DNA of 64,000 bases from Poriferisodalis sp965204125 (GTDB lineage: Bacteria > Actinomycetota > Acidimicrobiia > Acidimicrobiales > Poriferisodalaceae). Below are positions 52,900 through 61,889 of the stretch, in pieces. Made by a program: the position numbers and the translations under genes. A model generated the notes under the pieces. It ran no database searches, was not told the DNA's origin, and was given only the letters and a program-made list of their open reading frames with translations. The stretch is taken from positions 1,612,001-1,676,000 of the forward strand of contig NZ_OZ241968.1 in NCBI RefSeq assembly GCF_965204125.1, written 5' to 3'. Numbering within the stretch: position 1 is the stretch's first letter; each line of letters begins with the position of its first letter.

Positions 52900-53133
52900 A
52901 TGAAGATCGCCGTTTCGATTCCGGACGATGTGTTTCGGGCAGGGGAGGAATTGGCGGCGCGTGAGCGCTGCTCGCGCTCAAGCCTGTATGCGGAGGCGCT
53001 GCGGCGTCTGCTGGCCGAGGCGGAGCGGCAGGAGGTCACGGCCAAGCTCAATGCCGTGTACGAGGCCGAGCGCTCCGATCTCGGGGCCGGCCTTCGTGAG
53101 GCGCAGGCTCGGGCGCTGTCAGGCCGCCGGTGA
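52900..53133 (+). CDS. Ribbon-helix-helix antitoxin (MazE-like)
   Basis: A 77-residue protein. MKIAVSIPDDVFRAGEELAARERCSRSSLYAEALRRLL is a clear ribbon-helix-helix (strand KIAVSIP, then two helices), the DNA-binding fold of many type II antitoxins. The C-terminal part (AVYEAERSDLGAGLREAQARAL) is helical and should wrap the toxin. Its stop overlaps the MazF GTG. Confidence 0.88.
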   Translation: MKIAVSIPDDVFRAGEELAARERCSRSSLYAEALRRLLAEAERQEVTAKLNAVYEAERSDLGAGLREAQARALSGRR

Positions 53134-53489
53134 TTCAGCGGGGCGATGTCTGCTGGGTGGACTTCGGCGAGCCGGCCGGTTCGGAACCGGGCTATCGGCA
53201 CCCGCTGGTGGTGGTCTCCGATGACAGCTTCAACCGCAGCCGCATAGCGACGGTTGTCGGGGTAGTGGTGACAAGCAATCTGCAGCTGCTCGACGCGCCC
53301 GGCAACGTGAGCCTGCCCGCCGCCGAAGCGGGCCTGCCCCACGACTCGGTGGCCAACGTGTCCCAAGTGGTCACTATCGACAAGGCGGAACTGTCCGAAG
53401 CGGTCGGCGCCGCCGGCCCGGCCACGATGGAACGCATCGACGACGGTCTCCGACTGGCGCTCGGCCTGTCCAGCTCACTGCGCCGCTGA
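53130..53489 (+). CDS. MazF/PemK-family endoribonuclease toxin
   Basis: A 119-residue toxin from GTG 53130. IQRGDVCWVDFGEPAGSEPGYRHPLVVVSDD carries the conserved RGDVWWVD-like start and the catalytic Arg in RHP; VVVTSNLQL is the strand with the conserved Thr, and VANVSQVVTIDKAELSE follows as usual. MazF cuts single-stranded mRNA at short sites when freed of its antitoxin. The pair appears complete. Confidence 0.9.
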   Translation: MIQRGDVCWVDFGEPAGSEPGYRHPLVVVSDDSFNRSRIATVVGVVVTSNLQLLDAPGNVSLPAAEAGLPHDSVANVSQVVTIDKAELSEAVGAAGPATMERIDDGLRLALGLSSSLRR

Positions 53490-53509
53490 GGCTGCTGAGG
53501 CGGAATCGG

Positions 53510-54238
53510 TCACCCGGCGAGGCCCTCTTTCGGCTTGTGGGCTCGGAATTGCCACAGAGTGATGGCAGTGAACAGCGCTGCGAACCCGACCAGCATGGCG
53601 ATGGCGCGGCCGAAGCCCTGCTCGCCGTTGAGCACGCTGCGGTAGGCGTCGCTCACCCAGTACACGGGGCTGGCCGGGGCGATGGCCTGCACCCAGCCCG
53701 GCAGCGCTGCGATCTTGGCGATGGCCCCGCCGGCGCCTGCGATCGCCATGGTGCCGAGCATCGAGGCGGCGTTGAGCTGTGACATGGTCCGGCACAGCGA
53801 CGTCAATGCGATCGCCAGGGCGACATACATCGCCGCGCAGACCAGCGCCGTGATGATGAGCTGGGCCGCACCGCCGGGCACATCGAGGCTGAACACGGCG
53901 ATGCCGATGGCCACCATGATGAGCTGCTGGGCGGCGGTCACGGCCAGCATCGGGATGGCCTTGCCGGCGACGAGCTCGATCGTGCGCACCGGGGCGACGC
54001 GCAGCCGGTCCCAGGTGCCCCAGCCGTGCTCTCGGAAGAACGAGAACCCCATCGACCCGGTGCCCATGAGGGCGAACAGCGAAGCCAGGGCGGGCACCGA
54101 GTGGGCCGGTCCGCCGATGAGCGCGTCGGTCACGAAGAACAGCAGCACGCCCGGCATGCCGATCAGCACGAACAACGGGAAGGGGTCGCGCTGCAGCAGG
54201 CGCAGTTCGTTGCGGGCGATAAGGAGGGTGCTAGCCAT
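53510..54238 (-). CDS. ABC transporter permease (ABC-2 type)
   Basis: A 242-residue inner-membrane permease from ATG 54238, overlapping the ATPase gene by 8 bases. Six hydrophobic segments follow ASTLLIARNELRLLQRDPFPLFV, the usual ABC-2 start. The block GTWDRLRVAPVRTIELVAGKAIPML and, near the end, LPGWVQAIAPASPVYWVSDAYRSVLNG are typical of ABC-2 exporters. It works with the ATPase encoded just upstream; substrates in this family range from drugs to polysaccharides and cannot be told. Confidence 0.87.
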   Translation of the reverse strand: MASTLLIARNELRLLQRDPFPLFVLIGMPGVLLFFVTDALIGGPAHSVPALASLFALMGTGSMGFSFFREHGWGTWDRLRVAPVRTIELVAGKAIPMLAVTAAQQLIMVAIGIAVFSLDVPGGAAQLIITALVCAAMYVALAIALTSLCRTMSQLNAASMLGTMAIAGAGGAIAKIAALPGWVQAIAPASPVYWVSDAYRSVLNGEQGFGRAIAMLVGFAALFTAITLWQFRAHKPKEGLAG

Positions 54239-55115
54239 CGGCGCTGCTGCTTCCGTCGCCGGTATCGCTGTCGATGACCCGCTCGTACAGCCTTCGGACC
54301 GACGGCCGCTCCACCACCACTTCGGCGATCTGATCCTGATCGACGGAGTTGATCGCCGCCATGAGGTCACGGTCGTCGAATGACACCGTGTCGCCGTTGC
54401 CGAGCCGGATGATCGTCGCCGGGTCGGGGTCGGCAGCGAGCAGGTCGTCGAGCGGACCGGCCGCGACCCGCCGGCCGTGGTCGATGATCACCAGCGAGTC
54501 GCACGCCTCGTCGGCTTCCTCGAGGTAGTGGGTGCTGAAGATGACCGCAGTGCCGCCGGCCGCGAGCCGTCGGATGGCGTCGATCACCCGCCGTCGCGCC
54601 GACACGTCGAGGCCTGCCGTCGGCTCGTCGACCAGCAGCAGCGTGGGCTCATGGATCACGGCTGATGCCAGGTGCACGAGCTTCGCCTGCCCCACGCTGA
54701 GGTCGTTCACCCGGCGGCCGGTCAGCGAGTCGAGGTCGAACAGGTCGACGATCTTCGCTGCCGCCTCTGCCAGCGCCCGGCCCCGCAGCCCGTACAGGCC
54801 GCCGAAGTAGGCCAAGTTCTCTGACACGCGCAGCGACAGGTACAGCGCTGTGCGCTGGGCCGCATAGCCGACCATGGCGCTTACCGTTTTGGACTTCGGT
54901 GCCAACCCGTCGACGGCGATGCGGCCGCCGTCGGGTTCCAGCAGGCCGACGATGCAGCCCATCGTGGTCGTCTTGCCGGCGCCGTTGGGGCCCAGCAGCC
55001 CGAGCGTTTCGCCGGGGGCCACAGAGAACGACAGATCGTCGACGGCGGTGATCGAGCCGTATCGCTTGGTCAGCGATTCGACCTCCAGCAGCGTCACGAC
55101 CGACATTCTGGCCAT
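54231..55115 (-). CDS. ABC transporter ATPase (drug/export type)
   Basis: A 294-residue ATPase (ATG 55115; ATG 55106 also possible). Walker A is GPNGAGKTTTMGCIVG, the signature is the weak NDLSVGQAKLVHLASA, Walker B LLLVDEPTAGLD and the H-loop VIFSTHY. The extra C-terminal 90 residues are usual for DrrA-type ATPases. It is co-transcribed with the ABC-2 permease as a two-gene exporter. It marks the end of the defence island on the right. Confidence 0.9.
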   Translation of the reverse strand: MARMSVVTLLEVESLTKRYGSITAVDDLSFSVAPGETLGLLGPNGAGKTTTMGCIVGLLEPDGGRIAVDGLAPKSKTVSAMVGYAAQRTALYLSLRVSENLAYFGGLYGLRGRALAEAAAKIVDLFDLDSLTGRRVNDLSVGQAKLVHLASAVIHEPTLLLVDEPTAGLDVSARRRVIDAIRRLAAGGTAVIFSTHYLEEADEACDSLVIIDHGRRVAAGPLDDLLAADPDPATIIRLGNGDTVSFDDRDLMAAINSVDQDQIAEVVVERPSVRRLYERVIDSDTGDGSSSADG

Positions 55116-55232
55116 CCGCGGTGGCCTGGCAACGTTGCGGGGCGGGGCTGCTCAGCGGTGCTGCGAGGTCGAACCCGGCGCCGTGGCCGCTGACGCGAAT
55201 CGTCAGCGTCTGGACTACGTCGGGATGGCTGA

Positions 55233-55805
55233 CTACAGCTTGGCTGCGATGCGTTCGAGCGTGTTCCAGTTGCGGGCTGTGACGGGCACGCCGAAGTGCC
55301 GCTCGAGATGCGCATACGTCAGGCGGAGCGCCTTGATGCCCTCGGGGGCCCAGACGTATGCCTCCGAGCCTTCTACGTGGAGCACATCGGGGGCGTGGTC
55401 GGCCTCGGTGAGCTCGCTGACGAGGTGCGGGTCGAGGCTGGCGCTGGCTTCGGTGGCGAGGAAGTTGACCAGGTAGCGGGATCCGTCGTCGGCGAGGTGG
55501 CGGAGGGGATTGCGCTCGAGGATGGCTTCGACCTCGGCGGCGGTGCGGGCCACGCAGGCCACGTGGACGTCGAATTCGTCGGCGAGCAGCTGCTGGACGG
55601 ATGCGGCCACGGCGGCGGCTACTGCGGCGGGGCCAGTGGCATTGTCGGGCTGGTCGGCGGTGACGATGATGTTGCCACTCTGGAGGATCGTGACGGGGTC
55701 GGCGTAGCCGGCGTCGGCCAGCTTGGGGCGCAGCTCGGCCATGGGCACCCGGTTGTGCCCGCCCACATTGATGCCTTTGGGCAGCACGACGCAGCGGGTG
55801 GTCAT
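55233..55805 (-). CDS. DUF1697 family protein
   Basis: A 190-residue protein from ATG 55805. MTTRCVVLPKGINVGGHNRVPMAELRPKLADAGYADPVTILQSGNIIV is the typical DUF1697 N-terminus (usually LLRGINVGG), and the C-terminal block reads ARNWNTLERIAAKL (usually TxRNWxTV). The function of this small cytoplasmic family is unknown. It lies 10 bases after a tiny frame on the same strand. Confidence 0.9.
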   Translation of the reverse strand: MTTRCVVLPKGINVGGHNRVPMAELRPKLADAGYADPVTILQSGNIIVTADQPDNATGPAAVAAAVAASVQQLLADEFDVHVACVARTAAEVEAILERNPLRHLADDGSRYLVNFLATEASASLDPHLVSELTEADHAPDVLHVEGSEAYVWAPEGIKALRLTYAHLERHFGVPVTARNWNTLERIAAKL

Positions 55806-55815
55806 GGCAGGCGGC

Positions 55816-55959
55816 TCACTCGGCCTCGCCGGCGAGGCGATCGAGGATGCGGCGATGGCGCTGCATGGAGGCAGCGAGGCGTTCTGGGAACTGGTCGTCG
55901 GCGGTCGGGCGGCGAGCCTCGGCGCGTCGCTCGCGGTTGTTGTGAGTTGCTCCGGCCAT
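55816..55959 (-). CDS. Small basic protein candidate
   Basis: A 47-residue frame from ATG 55959: MAGATHNNRERRAEARRPT, then ERLAASMQRHRRILDRLAGE. It is highly charged and helical, and its stop lies 10 bases before the DUF1697 start, so it could be co-transcribed. I see no ribosome-binding site and know no family. Confidence 0.38.
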   Translation of the reverse strand: MAGATHNNRERRAEARRPTADDQFPERLAASMQRHRRILDRLAGEAE

Positions 55960-56032
55960 GAGGGAACGGTAGGGCGACGGCGGCAGTCGGTGCCACGAAC
56001 ACATGTCACACCCCCCTTCTACGTTGACCGTC

Positions 56033-57727
56033 ATGACCTCCGCCGTGGGAAGCCGACCAGCGACCGTCCGGCGTGGTCCGGGCGGTCGCCCTGCGGGGAA
56101 GGCCTGCCTGGCGGAGATGCGTGCGCGCTTGGCGCAGCAGTGCGGTGGTGACGGTAGTGACGGTGGCGGCGACGTGGATGGTGGCGGTGGTGCTGTGGTT
56201 CGGTGCGCGGTCGATGCCGCGGTGGGGCCGCTGGTTGGTGGGGATCCGTTGGTGGATGCGGCGGCGGTTCGGTCTGTGGGCGATGAGGATTTGGTGTGGT
56301 GCGCGCAGGCGGTGCAGCGCGCCATCAACGTGCTGGAGGGGTCACGCAGCGCGCTGGCCGCCGAAGCGGTACGGCGTCGGCTGCATGCGCGCCGCGGGGA
56401 GGCATCGGGGGCAGAAACGCTGGTGAACGCCACCGCGGTCAGCGGTGCGCTGGCGCGTCGGATCGAACGCGAGGCGCAGGCTGTGAACGCCCAGCCGCCG
56501 GTTGCGGAAGCGCTGGGGCGCGGTGACATCAACTCCGATCAAGCCGCGATGGTGGCCGCAGCAGAAGTGCCTGACGACGTGCGGCATGAGCTGTGCGAGC
56601 AGGCTGAGAACCAGACAGCTGACCAGACCCGGCAGACCGTGCGTGCTGCCGAGGCGGCGTGGCGGCGCGAGAGCGACGCGCAGCGGCGGGCTCGCCAGCG
56701 CGCCGCGAGGTCGGCATCGATGTGGGTCGATCCCCACGACGGCATGTGGCACTTGCGTGCGAAGCTCGATGCGCTGACCGGCGACGCCGTCAACCGTCTG
56801 TTGGTGGCTGCGATCGAGCGGAACTGGCGCAGCGACAAGGACCTGCCCGAATCCCAGCGCCGAAGCGTCCCCCAGCGCGCCGCCGATGCGCTCGTGTGGC
56901 TGCTCACCGCCGCCGGCGCGCAAAGCGCTGATTGCGCGGAAGAAGGTGACGCGAGTTCCAGGAGCACCGGCAGCGAGGGACCAGCGCAGGGCGCGGACTC
57001 CGCTAGCGGTGACGCTTCGAGGCCCGACCCGGCACGGCATGCAGGTTCTGCGGCTCGAGATGCTGCGTCGGCCCCAGGTGGTCTCGAAGCGGCACCCGCA
57101 GCCCCCGATAGGTCAACTGTCGCTGGCGGAGGCTCGGGTGACGACGGCTGGGTGGTGCCGAGTCCGACGCAGATGATCGTGCTCACCACCCTGGACAACC
57201 TGCGCGGCGGCTCGCCCGACGGTGGGCCTGTTGCCCGGTGCACGTGCGCAGCGTCGAGGCCGCCGAATGATCTGCTGGCGGTGCCGGGCGCCGCGGCGAC
57301 CACCGAGACCGGCACCGTGCTCGGCGCGGCCGACCTGCGCCGCATCGCCTGCGACACCCAAGTGATACCGGTGGTCATGGGTGGCCCCGGAGAGGTGCTC
57401 GACGTGGGCCGAGCCAAGCGCACCATCCCCCCAGCCATCCGCCGCGCCCTGATCGCCCGCGACCAACGCTGCGTGTGGCCCGGCTGTGATCGGGCGCCGA
57501 TCCACTGCGAAGGTCACCACATCGAGCACTGGCTCGACGAGGGGCCCACCAGCCTTGCGAACCTCGCGCTGCTGTGCCACAGCCACCACCAGCGCCTCCA
57601 CGAGTACAACTTGGTGCTGCACCCGCCCACGGCGCCGGCACCGCCCGGTGAGGGCTGGACGGTCACACCAGCCCCGCCCCGCAAGCCCCGCACCCCAACG
57701 GGAGACCACGTCCGTCAGAACTGCTGA
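56033..57727 (+). CDS. DUF222/HNH endonuclease (13E12-type)
   Basis: A protein of about 564 residues. The ATG at 56033 is preferred over one at 56003. The DUF222 region covers residues about 30-300 (VDAAVGPLVGGDPL, DLVWCAQAVQRAINVLEGSRSALAAEAVRRR, LGRGDINSDQAAMVAAA, then DPHDGMWHLRAKLDALTGDAVNRLL). A low-complexity Ser/Ala/Gly stretch follows, then the HNH nuclease: RDQRCVWPGCDRAPIHCEGHHIEHWLDEGPTSLANLALLCHSHHQRLHE. This family is multi-copy in actinobacteria and often mobile-associated; its biological role is unclear. Confidence 0.9.
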   Translation: MTSAVGSRPATVRRGPGGRPAGKACLAEMRARLAQQCGGDGSDGGGDVDGGGGAVVRCAVDAAVGPLVGGDPLVDAAAVRSVGDEDLVWCAQAVQRAINVLEGSRSALAAEAVRRRLHARRGEASGAETLVNATAVSGALARRIEREAQAVNAQPPVAEALGRGDINSDQAAMVAAAEVPDDVRHELCEQAENQTADQTRQTVRAAEAAWRRESDAQRRARQRAARSASMWVDPHDGMWHLRAKLDALTGDAVNRLLVAAIERNWRSDKDLPESQRRSVPQRAADALVWLLTAAGAQSADCAEEGDASSRSTGSEGPAQGADSASGDASRPDPARHAGSAARDAASAPGGLEAAPAAPDRSTVAGGGSGDDGWVVPSPTQMIVLTTLDNLRGGSPDGGPVARCTCAASRPPNDLLAVPGAAATTETGTVLGAADLRRIACDTQVIPVVMGGPGEVLDVGRAKRTIPPAIRRALIARDQRCVWPGCDRAPIHCEGHHIEHWLDEGPTSLANLALLCHSHHQRLHEYNLVLHPPTAPAPPGEGWTVTPAPPRKPRTPTGDHVRQNC

Positions 57728-57922
57728 TCTGCGGATCTCGTGCCCGCCCGCTTGCCGAACGTGCGCAGTTGCCTGGCGTTGCGGCGACGCTCGAACTTGC
57801 CGAGGTGAGTCTGAGGTGCCGCATGCGAGGAGTGCAGCGGGCTTTGACGAAGCACTGAGCGTCCGGGGACCGCCAAACTGTTCCACGCAGCGGAATGGAT
57901 GAGGACAGCAAAGGGACGGGCG

Positions 57923-58549
57923 ATGAACGGACAGGTCAGCGACTCCACGGCACTGCGGGAGATCTACCGCCAGCCATCCAAGCTGGTGGCCAACAAGAAC
58001 GTGCCGGCGATCGATGATGAGTCGGCCCGATTCCTGGCGATGTCGCCGTTGTGCGTGCTGGCCACCCATGGCCCGGGCGGGACCGATGCTTCGCCCCGTG
58101 GCGGGCCTCCGGGGTTCGCCCGGGTGCTCGATGACGGCGCACGCTTGGCCTTCGGCGACCTCGCTGGCAACAACCGGCTCGACTCGTACACCAACTTCCT
58201 GGACAACCCCCAGGTCGGTTTGATCTTCTTCGTACCCGGCAGCGACCACACGGTGCGGGTGAACGGCGCTGCTTCGCTCACGACCGATCCCGACGTCTGT
58301 GCGGCGACAGCGGTGGGGGATCGGGTGCCCAAGACGGCCGTGGTCGTCGATGTCGACGAGTGCTTTCTCCACTGCGGCAAGGCGCTGATACGCGCCAACC
58401 TCTGGGACACCTCGACGTGGCCGGAAGGCGAGGCGCCCACGGCGGGCGAGATCCTCGCCTCCCAGCATGAGCTGCAGGCTGAACCAAGCGCCATCGACCA
58501 AAACCTCGAAGCGGGCTACGAAGCCACGCTGTGGTCCGACGCAGGTTGA
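57923..58549 (+). CDS. Pyridoxamine-5'-phosphate-oxidase-like FMN protein (MSMEG_1061 type)
   Basis: A 208-residue protein. ATG 57923 follows AAAGGGACGG; an ATG at 57899 is also in frame. The split-barrel fold appears in DESARFLAMSPLCVLATHGPGGTDASPRGGPPGFARVLDDGARLAFGDLAGNNRLDSYTNFLDNPQVGLIFFVPG, with the NRLDSxxNxxxNPxVGLLFxxPG block common to the MSMEG_1061-type family. It would bind FMN and reduce or oxidise small substrates; the substrate is unknown. Confidence 0.87.
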   Translation: MNGQVSDSTALREIYRQPSKLVANKNVPAIDDESARFLAMSPLCVLATHGPGGTDASPRGGPPGFARVLDDGARLAFGDLAGNNRLDSYTNFLDNPQVGLIFFVPGSDHTVRVNGAASLTTDPDVCAATAVGDRVPKTAVVVDVDECFLHCGKALIRANLWDTSTWPEGEAPTAGEILASQHELQAEPSAIDQNLEAGYEATLWSDAG

Positions 58550-58593
58550 AGGCGGGACTCAAGACCTGACGCAAGCCGCGCCGCCGGCGTGGT

Positions 58594-59346
58594 TCAGACA
58601 GTGCGAAGGGTTTCGGTATTGCCGTCCACGCTGAGGACTTGGCCCGATACATAGCGGGCGGCATCCGAGAGCAGCCAGCAACAGGCTTCACCGATGTCGG
58701 TGCCGGTGACGAGCGTGTGCATCGACACCTGTGCGGTGTAGCCGGCCTTGACCTCTTCGGCAGTGGTGCCGGCGGCGGCTGCCTCCCGCTCGATCACACC
58801 GTCCATGCGCGGGCCCTCGACGGTGCCGGGACAGACGGCGTTGACCCGGATGCCGCGCTCGCCGAGTTCCATGGCCCACGTCTTGGTGAGGCCCACCACC
58901 GCCCACTTCGAGGCGGCGTAGGGGCTCCGCAGCGGGTAGCCGAAGATGCCAGCGGTGGAAACGATGTTGACAATCGAGCCGCCCGCACCTAGCAGCGGCA
59001 CCGCCGCCGCAGTGCAGCGGAACGTGCTGCCCACGTTCACCTTCACGCAGTGATCGAACGCTGCCGGATCGAGGTCTTCGACGCGGCCCGTCGGGCCGGC
59101 GATGCCGACGTTGTTGACCAGTCCGTCGATGCCACCCATCTGCTCGACGGCGGCTGCGAACAGCTGGGCCACATCGGCCTCGTCGGCGACGTCGTAGTGC
59201 CCGTCGACATCGGTGTCCCGGTCGATGTCGGCGCCGAACACCTTGGCCCCGTAGCCACGTGCCGTTTCCGCAATGGATGCACCGATCCCGGCCCCCGCCC
59301 CGGTCACAACGATCCGCTTGCCCTTTAAGCGTTGATCGGCCGACAT
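58594..59346 (-). CDS. Short-chain dehydrogenase/reductase (SDR)
   Basis: A 250-residue classical SDR. The cofactor loop is TGAGAGIG (residues 15-22), NNVG takes the place of NNAG, the catalytic Ser is in NIVSTAG, and YAASKWA holds Tyr and Lys. CPGTVEGPRMDGVI and the C-terminal LSDAARYVSGQVLSVDGN are typical. The Asp after the second strand (ADID) predicts NAD preference. The oxidised alcohol is not known. Confidence 0.9.
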   Translation of the reverse strand: MSADQRLKGKRIVVTGAGAGIGASIAETARGYGAKVFGADIDRDTDVDGHYDVADEADVAQLFAAAVEQMGGIDGLVNNVGIAGPTGRVEDLDPAAFDHCVKVNVGSTFRCTAAAVPLLGAGGSIVNIVSTAGIFGYPLRSPYAASKWAVVGLTKTWAMELGERGIRVNAVCPGTVEGPRMDGVIEREAAAAGTTAEEVKAGYTAQVSMHTLVTGTDIGEACCWLLSDAARYVSGQVLSVDGNTETLRTV

Positions 59347-59374
59347 GTCGGAAAAGCGCTCTAGCTCGGGGTCG

Positions 59375-59590
59375 TCAATCTGACGCCTCGAGCATCCATC
59401 GGAAAGCGAACCGAGCCATGACGAGCACTGCTGCGCCGGTCAAGAACATGGCCAGCGCCAATGCGGGGCGATCACCGATCATTGTCGCGGCTACGGCGAT
59501 CGGCACGATGGCACCGACCAGCATGAGCAGGGTCGTCCAGAAACGAAAGGACGCCGACACAGGAAAACAGTAACTCTTGGGGCGGGACAC
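59375..59590 (-). CDS. Small two-helix membrane protein
   Basis: A 71-residue protein from GTG 59590. Two hydrophobic helices (FWTTLLMLVGAIVPIAVAATMI and PALALAMFLTGAAVLVMARF) are separated by a short GDR turn, with basic ends. It lies between the VOC gene and the SDR gene on the same strand and may be co-transcribed with them. The function is unknown. Confidence 0.6.
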   Translation of the reverse strand: MSRPKSYCFPVSASFRFWTTLLMLVGAIVPIAVAATMIGDRPALALAMFLTGAAVLVMARFAFRWMLEASD

Positions 59591-59611
59591 TCCGTCCCTG
59601 CTTGACTGCCC

Positions 59612-60055
59612 CTACGGGGCTGCGATGTAACCGATAGCCGGGTCGTACGGCTGAGTCGGGGGGCCCTTGAGCTCGACGGTGTTGCCGTCGGGATCCTTGA
59701 CGTACATCGACGGGCCGCGCCCGTCGGCGCCCCAGTTGTTGTAGAGGCGGCCGGCTTCGACGCCGTGGGCCGCGAAATGCCGGCGCAGATCGGCTTCGTC
59801 GAACGGCTCGATCCGAACGCAGAAATGGTCGACGTTGTGCGCAGTCGGGCCTGGCGGCGGGCCACCCTCCTGCCCGAGCACGCCAGCCACGTCGACGAGA
59901 TCGATGATGCAATCGCCGGCCCGCAACTGGTACAGACCGATCTCGTCGTTGATGTGCTCGACGCTGCAGCCCAGCACCGTCGTATAGAAGTCCATGCTCC
60001 GCTCGACGTCGACGACCCGCAGCACAATGTGGTCCAGCGATGTCAATCGGAACAT
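59612..60055 (-). CDS. VOC-family (glyoxalase/dioxygenase-fold) protein
   Basis: A 147-residue protein from ATG 60055. The start LTSLDHIVLRVVDVERSMDFYTTVLGC is the classical VOC strand-helix with metal-binding His in LDHIVLRV; HFCVRIEPFDEADLRRHF and KDPDGNTVELKGP carry the other His and the Glu ligand. Members include glyoxalase I, extradiol dioxygenases and fosfomycin-resistance proteins; this size and motif set do not decide among them. Confidence 0.87.
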   Translation of the reverse strand: MFRLTSLDHIVLRVVDVERSMDFYTTVLGCSVEHINDEIGLYQLRAGDCIIDLVDVAGVLGQEGGPPPGPTAHNVDHFCVRIEPFDEADLRRHFAAHGVEAGRLYNNWGADGRGPSMYVKDPDGNTVELKGPPTQPYDPAIGYIAAP

Positions 60056-60229
60056 CGGGCAACCTCCCGGCGCTCATCGGCCGCTGAAACTGGCACTGCC
60101 GACCACGCCAACCGCCGCCCGCAACTGCTCGCGACCGAGCGTACCGATGAGGCACAAGCAGCTTCGAACGCTGCTCAACGGATAGGTGGCGAGGGCAGAG
60201 TGAACCCTGCCGCGTCATAGGGTGGCCGC

Positions 60230-61816
60230 GTGCGGTTCCGCATCCTCGCCCGATCCATCACGGCGTTGTTTGCAACCACCCTGCTGGCAGCGGCTTGTGC
60301 CACTTCCGACACGAGCACGCCGCCGCCGGGAACCGGACCCACATCGGATACGTCAGCAGAAGCGTCGGGCGAGGACTCTGACCAACAAGCCACGTCGGCA
60401 ACGTCTGCCGATGTGACTGCTGATGCCTCGGGGACCACTGCTGACACGTCGGCAGGGGTCGCCAGCGAGGGTGAGAGCGGGAGCGACGTGGTTCTGGACC
60501 CACGCGAAACCGGCCAGCTGCGCAACTTCCTCGGCTACACGTTCCCTCCCGCACCCGAAGTGCAGACAGGCCCGCTGCAACGCGCCGCGCTCAACGACCT
60601 CAACATGATCTGGTCCGGCTTGCAGCGAGGCGGCATCAGCGGCGACGCCATTGCCCGGCTCGGCCAGACGGGCGACTCTCGACTCGGGTGGATCCTCTCC
60701 GACTTGCTCAGGTTCGTCCCCCCGGGCGAACTCACCGACGGGGCCATCTCGGCCTTCCAGTCGCTCACCGGCGTCAGGCTGGCCGACGACCCCGTCGCCC
60801 TGCGCAGCCCATGGCAGTCGGTCACCGACCACCTGCTCGCATGGGACCTGCCCGTCTTCGACGGCTACGCCGAATACAAGGAGCGGCTGTTCACGCTGGT
60901 CGAGCCCGGCTGGCAGCCGTTCTTCGACGACGCCGACTCAGACATCGACTGGCGCATCGTCAGCTGGGGCGGCGTGCTCATCGACAACCGCGAGCTCGGC
61001 GACCCCCGACTGTGTCCCCGAGGCTGCATCCCCGCCCTCGACAACCCCGGCGTCACCGACGCCGAGGGCGGTTCCTGGTACCCCGACGACGGCATCGTGT
61101 TCGCCGTCGTGCTCGGCGGGGAGGCCCGGGCGTACCCCCGCCACATCATGGAAATCCACGAGATGATCAACGACACGCTCGGCGGTCGCCGCATCGGCAT
61201 GCCGTATTGCACGCTGTGCGGGTCGGCCCAGGCGTACCTGACCGAGGAAGTGCCCGACGGCGTGGCCACGCCGGTGCTGCGCACCTCGGGCCTGCTGTCT
61301 CGGTCGAACAAGGTCATGTACGACCTCGTCACCAAGTCGGTGTTCAACACGTTCACGGGCAGAGCCATCTCGGGCCCGCTGCGCCGCCAGGGTGTCGTGC
61401 TGCCCCAGACCACCGTGGTCACCACAACCTGGGGCGAGTGGAAGGCGGCCCATCCCGACACGACGATCATCGCCCCCGACGGGGGGATCGGGCGCAGCTA
61501 CCGGTTCAATCCGCTGGGCGGCCGTGACGACAACGGGCCGATCTTCCCGGTCGGCGATGTCGACGAGCGTCTCAGCGTGCAGGACCAGGTCTTCGGCGTG
61601 GTGCTCGACGACGGCACGCCAGTCGCATTCCCCGTCGACGCGGCCGTGGCCGCGCTCGAGGCCGGCAGGACGGTGGAGCTCGGCGGCGTCACGCTGCAGC
61701 TCGACGGCGGCGGGGTGCGTGCGGTCGACGCCGCCGGTGAACCGATCGAAGGCCACCAGTCGTTCTGGTTCGCCTGGAGCCAGTTCATGGCCGACACGCT
61801 CCTGTGGGAGCCCTAG
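60230..61816 (+). CDS. DUF3179 family lipoprotein
   Basis: A 528-residue protein from GTG 60230. The signal ends in LLAAAC with lipobox Cys23, followed by a Ser/Thr/Asp/Pro-rich spacer. The DUF3179 domain runs from about residue 250: IPALDNPGVTDAEGGSWYPDDGIVFAVVLGGEARAYPRHIMEIHEMIND, then RIGMPYCTLCGSAQAY with a CxxC, LLSRSNKVMYDLVTKSVFNTFTGRAISG, and LDDGTPVAFPVDA. This family is widespread in marine and soil bacteria; its activity is unknown, although the CTLC motif suggests redox or metal binding. It acts outside the membrane. Confidence 0.87.
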   Translation: MRFRILARSITALFATTLLAAACATSDTSTPPPGTGPTSDTSAEASGEDSDQQATSATSADVTADASGTTADTSAGVASEGESGSDVVLDPRETGQLRNFLGYTFPPAPEVQTGPLQRAALNDLNMIWSGLQRGGISGDAIARLGQTGDSRLGWILSDLLRFVPPGELTDGAISAFQSLTGVRLADDPVALRSPWQSVTDHLLAWDLPVFDGYAEYKERLFTLVEPGWQPFFDDADSDIDWRIVSWGGVLIDNRELGDPRLCPRGCIPALDNPGVTDAEGGSWYPDDGIVFAVVLGGEARAYPRHIMEIHEMINDTLGGRRIGMPYCTLCGSAQAYLTEEVPDGVATPVLRTSGLLSRSNKVMYDLVTKSVFNTFTGRAISGPLRRQGVVLPQTTVVTTTWGEWKAAHPDTTIIAPDGGIGRSYRFNPLGGRDDNGPIFPVGDVDERLSVQDQVFGVVLDDGTPVAFPVDAAVAALEAGRTVELGGVTLQLDGGGVRAVDAAGEPIEGHQSFWFAWSQFMADTLLWEP

Positions 61817-61889
61817 ACCAACGGCGCAATCCCCGAAACCGGCTCCTCGCGACGCGGAGCCGCAATCGAGCCCGGCTCGTGGCTAGCCG

